Shown here: in pieces, positions 7,226 to 10,769 of the stretch
Layout: every line of letters starts with the position of its first letter
Numbering within the stretch: the stretch's first letter is position 1
Assembly: GCA_002336985.1 (NCBI GenBank)
Contig: DDFE01000112.1
Span: 10,467-21,235, forward strand
From: Sphingomonadales bacterium UBA1936
GTDB taxonomy: Bacteria; Pseudomonadota; Alphaproteobacteria; Sphingomonadales; Sphingomonadaceae
DNA length: 10,769 nt
Direction of reading: 5' to 3'
Translations under genes and position numbers: made by a program
Notes under the pieces: generated by a model
What the model was told of the DNA's origin: nothing
What the model saw: the letters and a program-made list of their open reading frames with translations, nothing else
Databases searched by the model: none

Positions 7226-9784
7226 TCAGAACCCCGCGGCGAGCGTCACGAAGAACTGGCGCGGCGCGATCGGATAGGCCGAATAGCCGTTCGTTGCCGA
7301 TCCGATGGACAGGCTCGACACGCCCTGGATATCGCCCAGGTTGGTGACGTTCAGGCTGAGTTCCGCCTTGCGCACGCCGGTCACGTCGGTCGGGAGCGCC
7401 ACCGCCAGTCGTGCGGAGGTCAGGAAGTACGATCCGACGCTGGTGTCGTTGGTGAAGGTCGCGAAGCGCGGGCCGACATAATCGCCGGTCAACTGCGCCT
7501 CGAACATACCGAGGCTGAGCGTCGCGACCGTCTTGTTCATCCACTTCGCGGTGCCCGGCAGCTGCTTGCCGCAGGTCGGCACGATGCCGCCCGTGACGAT
7601 GAAGCCGCCGATGCAGGTCGGCGACGACGCGCCGATGCCCGATGCGGTCGACGTATAGTCGTTCTTGTACTTCGACAGGTTGTACGACAGCGCGTTGTAG
7701 AGCGTGAAGGCCCGGCCGAACCGCCAGGTGAAAGCGGCGTCGATACCGTCCGTGGTGACGTCGCCCACGTTCACCAGGATCGCGGCGCCCCCGGTGATGC
7801 CACCGCCGGCGATGCCGCCCGGATTGGTCGAGATCGCGAGCAGGCGATCGCTGAAATCGACATGGTAATAGTTGATCTGGCCCGAGAAGCCCGAGAGGAA
7901 CCCGTCGAACGACCGGTTGGTGCGCAGGCCCGCTTCATAGGTCCAGCTCGTTTCCGGCTTGCCCTGCGTCGCGAACAAATCGAACGCCGCCTGGCTGCCC
8001 GTGAACCAGGGGCCGCCGCCACCAGCGAGATATGCCTGGTACTGACGCAGGTTCTTCTGGACGTTGAAATAGGCGGTTTCGGTACCGTTGAAGTCATAGC
8101 TCGCGCCGACAGCGGGCAGGAACCATTCCTTCGTGTTGATCGCGCCCTGCGGCAGCGCGGTCGTGCCCGACAGCGAACCGACGCGCGGCTGGATCGGGAA
8201 GGTGCCGGTCGCCCATTGCGCGCTGGTCTTGAAACCGGCCTGGATGCTGAGGCGGTCGAACGGTGTCCAGGTGTCCTGGATGTGCAGCTGCAGCTGCTCG
8301 ATCTTGGCCTCTCCCTGATATTGGGTGAACAGGGGCTGGGCGGCGCTCAGCGGGCGGATATAGGGGGTGCTCAGGTCCGGCCGGTTGACGTCGACGGCGT
8401 ACCAGCGGCGCCACTGGGTCGTGCTGTTGCGCTCGAACCAGCCGCCGAACTGGATGCGGTGCGCGCCGAGGTCGATGTCGAACTGCGATGTGATGCCCCA
8501 GCGGTCGATGCGATATTCGGTCGTGCGGGTGATGAGGCCCGATCCGCCGGTCGCCGCGACCAGTGCCGCGCCCGCTGCCGCCGCCTGCGCGTCGGTCAGC
8601 CCCGTACATGCCGCCGGGCGGACGCCATTGGCGTTACCGGCGAAGCGGCAGTTGGTTGGCAGCGTCGCATAGGCGGGGTCCAGATACGCCTGCGCGACGG
8701 TGATCGACTGGCCGAGCGGCCCCGCGACGACGCCTGCGCCATCGTTATGATGGAAATAGCCGGTATTTTCCCATTTGATGTTGTCGCGGATGTTCGCGTC
8801 GAAGCGGATGTAGCCGAGATAGTCGGTCCGCTGCGCATCCGAATAATAGTTGCGGTAGTTGCTGCCCTCGGCCGCCGGCGTGTTGCCGAACGCGTTCAGG
8901 TAGGTCGAGCGATAGGTCGAGAAGTTCGGATAGGCGAAGGGCTTTGTGTACGGCGTATACAGCTGCGCCGCGGTCGCGGTGCCGCCGGCCGAAGGGACGA
9001 AGAACACCGTCGCGTCCTCATTCGGCTGGGTCATGTCGTTATAGTCGAAATACAGCGTCAGCTTGCCGATATCGCTGTCGTTGACGAACTTCGCATTCGC
9101 CTGCCAGCCGCCCTGATAACCGTTGAAGTCCCAGGCGCGGGCGCTCTGGCGCACGGCCGAGATATAAGCGGCGCTGTCGCCGAACTTGCCCGAGTCCAGG
9201 CGGACATAGGAACGCGTCGTGTCGTAGCTGCCGAAGGTCTGGGCGACGTCGACGCCCAGCGTCGCCTTCGGATCGGACGAAAAGGTTTCGACCGTACCGC
9301 CCAGGTTGCTGTTCGACGGCGTCGCGAGGTCGCCCGCGCCGGTCGTCACGACGACGCGGCCGACGTTTTCCGAGATCACGGCACGCTGCGGCGACAGGCC
9401 GTTGTAATTGCCATAGCTCTGGTCGCCCAGCGGGATGCCGTCCATCGTGTAGCCCAGCTGGTTGAACGCGAAGCCGTGGATGAAGATCTGCGCATTCTGT
9501 TCGTTGTAACCCCAAGGGTCGGCCGTGATGTAGAGCACGCCGGGCAGGGTCTGGATCGCCTTCAGCGGCGAAACGCCCGGCAGGATCTTCTGGATCTCGC
9601 TGGCGGGGATCGCGGTTGCCGAGCGGGTCTGCTTGGCGGTGACGATGATCGAACCGACGTCGCTGTCGCTGTCGGCGACGGGCGCTGGAGCGGGCGCGTC
9701 TTCGGCCAGGGCCGGGGCGGCCAGGCTGGCAGCGGCAAGAACGGCAGCACAAACGGTGCAGCGAAGCGCAGAACGACGCGACAT
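7226..9784 (-). CDS. TonB-dependent outer-membrane receptor
   Basis: An 852-residue outer-membrane transporter driven by TonB. The signal peptide spans 1-27 with cleavage after ALA. A TonB-box-like GSIIVTA lies at 44-50. The plug domain (about 55-170) has PGVSPLKAIQTLPGV near 69-83 and IFIHGFAFNQLGYTMDGIPL near 100-119. The rest is a 22-strand-type beta barrel ending in FFVTLAAGF, with the terminal Phe needed for outer-membrane insertion. Two Cys pairs sit in probable surface loops: NCRFAGN...AACTG in the middle, and PTCIGG...PTCGKQ nearer the C-terminus. The start is supported by AAGGGGA, 8 bases before the ATG. There is no FecA-type N-terminal signalling domain and no sigma/anti-sigma pair nearby, so self-regulated surface signalling is unlikely. 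The ligand cannot be inferred; siderophores, vitamins and glycans are all used by this family. Confidence 0.93.
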   Translation of the reverse strand: MSRRSALRCTVCAAVLAAASLAAPALAEDAPAPAPVADSDSDVGSIIVTAKQTRSATAIPASEIQKILPGVSPLKAIQTLPGVLYITADPWGYNEQNAQIFIHGFAFNQLGYTMDGIPLGDQSYGNYNGLSPQRAVISENVGRVVVTTGAGDLATPSNSNLGGTVETFSSDPKATLGVDVAQTFGSYDTTRSYVRLDSGKFGDSAAYISAVRQSARAWDFNGYQGGWQANAKFVNDSDIGKLTLYFDYNDMTQPNEDATVFFVPSAGGTATAAQLYTPYTKPFAYPNFSTYRSTYLNAFGNTPAAEGSNYRNYYSDAQRTDYLGYIRFDANIRDNIKWENTGYFHHNDGAGVVAGPLGQSITVAQAYLDPAYATLPTNCRFAGNANGVRPAACTGLTDAQAAAAGAALVAATGGSGLITRTTEYRIDRWGITSQFDIDLGAHRIQFGGWFERNSTTQWRRWYAVDVNRPDLSTPYIRPLSAAQPLFTQYQGEAKIEQLQLHIQDTWTPFDRLSIQAGFKTSAQWATGTFPIQPRVGSLSGTTALPQGAINTKEWFLPAVGASYDFNGTETAYFNVQKNLRQYQAYLAGGGGPWFTGSQAAFDLFATQGKPETSWTYEAGLRTNRSFDGFLSGFSGQINYYHVDFSDRLLAISTNPGGIAGGGITGGAAILVNVGDVTTDGIDAAFTWRFGRAFTLYNALSYNLSKYKNDYTSTASGIGASSPTCIGGFIVTGGIVPTCGKQLPGTAKWMNKTVATLSLGMFEAQLTGDYVGPRFATFTNDTSVGSYFLTSARLAVALPTDVTGVRKAELSLNVTNLGDIQGVSSLSIGSATNGYSAYPIAPRQFFVTLAAGF

Positions 9785-9894
9785 GATGATGGTCCCCTTG
9801 GATTTGGCTCGACTTGAGTCGGCGGCGCGCTACCGGCGGGATGTGGCAGCGGCGTTTCCCTTTCGCGAAGGTTCCGTGACGAGTTGATCTCTCT

Positions 9895-10046
9895 TCCCCT
9901 CCCCCTTGTGGGGAGGGGCTAGGGGTGGGGGCCAGCCGCGTCTGCGGCTGAAAAATTCCTGCTCCGAGTGAGAACAGTATAGAGTTTCTTGCGCCGCAGA
10001 CGCGGCGCGCCCCCACCCCGGCCCTCCCCACAAGGGGGAGGGAGGG
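9895..10046. repeat. REP/BIME-like pair of inverted palindromic units
   Basis: Two arms of about 54 bases (9895-9948 and 9993-10046) are near-identical inverted copies separated by a 44-base AT-richer spacer. Each arm folds on its own into two hairpins. The outer hairpin is CCCCTCCCC-CTTGT-GGGGAGGGG at 9896-9918 on the left and CCCTCCCC-ACAAG-GGGGAGGG at 10022-10042 on the right. The inner hairpin is CAGCCGC-GTCT-GCGGCTG at 9933-9950 on the left and GCGCCGC-AGAC-GCGGCGC at 9991-10008 on the right. This layout matches repetitive extragenic palindromes in head-to-head pairs. Similar CCCTCCCC/GGGGAGGG palindromes are, to my recollection, frequent between alphaproteobacterial genes. No transposase is encoded here, so mobilisation would be in trans. 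Alternatively the whole unit could be a transcribed structure. Confidence 0.8.
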
Positions 10047-10095
10047 AGTCTCTAGAACTCCGCTGAAAACTCTCTCGCTATCCGTGTCATAGTTA

Positions 10096-10101
10096 TATAA
10101 T
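10096..10101 (+). promoter_or_regulatory. TATAAT -10-like box upstream of the penicillin-binding protein gene
   Basis: A perfect TATAAT lies 12 bases before the ATG at 10114. No good -35 element is seen 16-18 bases further upstream (around 10073-10080 the sequence is TCTCGCTA). If used, transcription would start near 10108, leaving a leader of only about 6 bases. In this GC-rich setting the box is conspicuous, but use as a promoter is inferred. Confidence 0.4.
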
Positions 10102-10113
10102 ACAGTGCGAAGA

Positions 10114-10769
10114 ATGACCGACCGCGTGGACACGATCGATCCCTTTCCCGCGCAGGCGCCGGGGCGGCCGGATTCGACAGCTGGTGGCAGCTGGCATTGG
10201 GTGCCGGGGCAGGGGGCAGGTCCGCCGCCGTCAGAACCGCAGCCGCAGCAACCCGGCCGTTGGAGAGTCCGCTGGCGGTGGGTGAAGCGCGGGCTGCAGG
10301 TATTTTTCCTGCTGTTCATCGTCCTGTTCGCCTGGCTCGCGTTCACGGCGCCGCTGTCGAAGTCGCTGCAGCCGATGGCGCCGCCCAGCGTCACATTGCT
10401 TGCCGCCGACGGACAGCCGATCGCCCGGACCGGAGCGGTCGTCGACCAGCCGGTGAAAATGGCGAAGCTGCCAAAACATGTCGCGCAGGCCTTCATCGCG
10501 ATCGAGGACCGGCGGTTCTACAGCCATTGGGGCGTCGACCCCTGGGGCATCGGACGCGCAGCGTGGAACAACGTGTGGCGCCGGGGCGGGACGCAGGGCG
10601 GCAGCACCATTACGCAGCAGTTCGCGAAGATGACCTTCCTGACTGCCGACCGGAACCTGTCGCGCAAAGCGCGCGAGATGCTGATCGCGTTCTGGCTGGA
10701 GGCGTGGCTGACCAAGGACGAGATCCTCGAGCGCTACCTGTCGAACGCGTATTTCGGGGACAATGTGTA
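10114..10769 (+). CDS. class A penicillin-binding protein / GT51 transglycosylase, 5' part (runs off the window)
   Basis: It polymerises lipid II into glycan strands at the outer face of the inner membrane; a full-length class A protein would also cross-link peptides. The frame is open from ATG 10114 to the window end (218 codons). A Pro/Gln-rich cytoplasmic tail (about 12-49) precedes a basic stretch and one membrane anchor (about 60-78). The GT51 motifs follow in order: AIEDRRFYSHWGVD with catalytic E131, GGSTITQQ at 162-169, RKAREMLIAFWLE at 184-196, and KDEILERYLSNAYFG at 201-215. The transpeptidase domain would lie beyond the edge, so a monofunctional transglycosylase cannot be excluded; the SVTLLAADGQPIA lead-in favours class A. 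The frame has a TAG at 10090-10092, so only ATG 10114 or GTG 10105 can start it. No clear ribosome binding site precedes the ATG. Confidence 0.92.
   Translation, partial: MTDRVDTIDPFPAQAPGRPDSTAGGSWHWVPGQGAGPPPSEPQPQQPGRWRVRWRWVKRGLQVFFLLFIVLFAWLAFTAPLSKSLQPMAPPSVTLLAADGQPIARTGAVVDQPVKMAKLPKHVAQAFIAIEDRRFYSHWGVDPWGIGRAAWNNVWRRGGTQGGSTITQQFAKMTFLTADRNLSRKAREMLIAFWLEAWLTKDEILERYLSNAYFGDNV

Larger units (their letters stand above)
9785..10113. other. divergent intergenic region carrying a paired palindromic repeat
   Basis: This 329-bp region separates the receptor gene (leftward) and the penicillin-binding protein gene (rightward) and should hold both promoters. Nearly half of it (9895-10046) is the inverted repeat pair listed separately. 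A short hairpin, CGACT-TG-AGTCG at 9810-9821, lies in the presumed receptor leader. A TATAAT box lies at 10096-10101. I see no good -35/-10 pair for the receptor gene and no credible coding region. Confidence 0.65.

Noticed and set aside
6079..7347. A 422-codon plus-strand open frame opposite chrA.
   Set aside because: It is codon-aligned with chrA, is low-complexity in Arg/Gln/Asp, and runs into the receptor's 3' end. The ChrA motifs on the minus strand are decisive.
7133..9817. An 894-codon open frame on the plus strand opposite the TonB-dependent receptor.
   Set aside because: It is in exact codon-on-codon register with the receptor gene, so it stays open only because the receptor avoids TTA, CTA and TCA codons. 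The translation is Arg/Ala-rich with no recognisable domain, whereas the minus strand encodes a complete receptor with signal peptide, plug and barrel.
9891..10050. The inverted repeat as an intrinsic terminator or a CRISPR fragment.
   Set aside because: It lies between two divergent gene starts, where no terminator is needed. It has no T run after the stems and only two inverted units rather than regularly spaced direct repeats.
9039..10496. A 485-codon minus-strand open frame spanning the receptor 5' end, the repeat pair and the penicillin-binding protein start.
   Set aside because: It runs through a palindromic repeat and two genes in other frames, with no coherent protein features.

Overview
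The window (about 10.8 kb, GC-rich) looks like chromosomal DNA of a sphingomonad alphaproteobacterium. The basis is gene content and style: a homoserine dehydrogenase gene (hom) close to a class II fructose-1,6-bisphosphatase gene (glpX), an 850-residue TonB-dependent receptor with an Ala-rich signal peptide, and a small secreted protein with an E-I-x-V-C-G motif. The codon use avoids TTA, CTA and TCA, so long open frames appear opposite real genes. The genus call is inference; no 16S or marker search was possible. Most of the window is ordinary core metabolism and envelope biology. I do not see a new defence or mobile system.

Left part (1-1858): the 3' end of a methylthioadenosine phosphorylase gene (purine and methionine salvage) overlaps a maleylacetoacetate isomerase gene (tyrosine catabolism) by 4 bases. 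Next come a DUF3597 protein and a convergent 70-residue acidic protein of unknown function. A perfect 12-bp hairpin separates the last two.

Centre (1939-5609): a 2-oxoglutarate/Fe(II) oxygenase of the isopenicillin-N-synthase type, homoserine dehydrogenase with a C-terminal ACT domain, a small exported four-cysteine protein on the opposite strand, and class II fructose-1,6-bisphosphatase. The exported-protein gene is wedged between hom and glpX, and its stop codon interlocks with the hom stop in a CTAG palindrome.

Right part (5610-10769): a 253-bp gene-free stretch, then a two-domain ChrA transporter and a TonB-dependent receptor, both on the minus strand. A 329-bp divergent intergenic region follows. 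It holds a paired inverted palindromic element resembling a bacterial interspersed mosaic element. Last is the 5' part of a class A penicillin-binding protein (GT51 transglycosylase) that runs off the window end.

The feature most worth a second look is the paired repeat at 9895-10046. Each arm has two hairpins and a G-rich strand with four G runs. Where the arms differ inside stems, the changes are compensatory, so the folded structure rather than the bare sequence seems to be kept.
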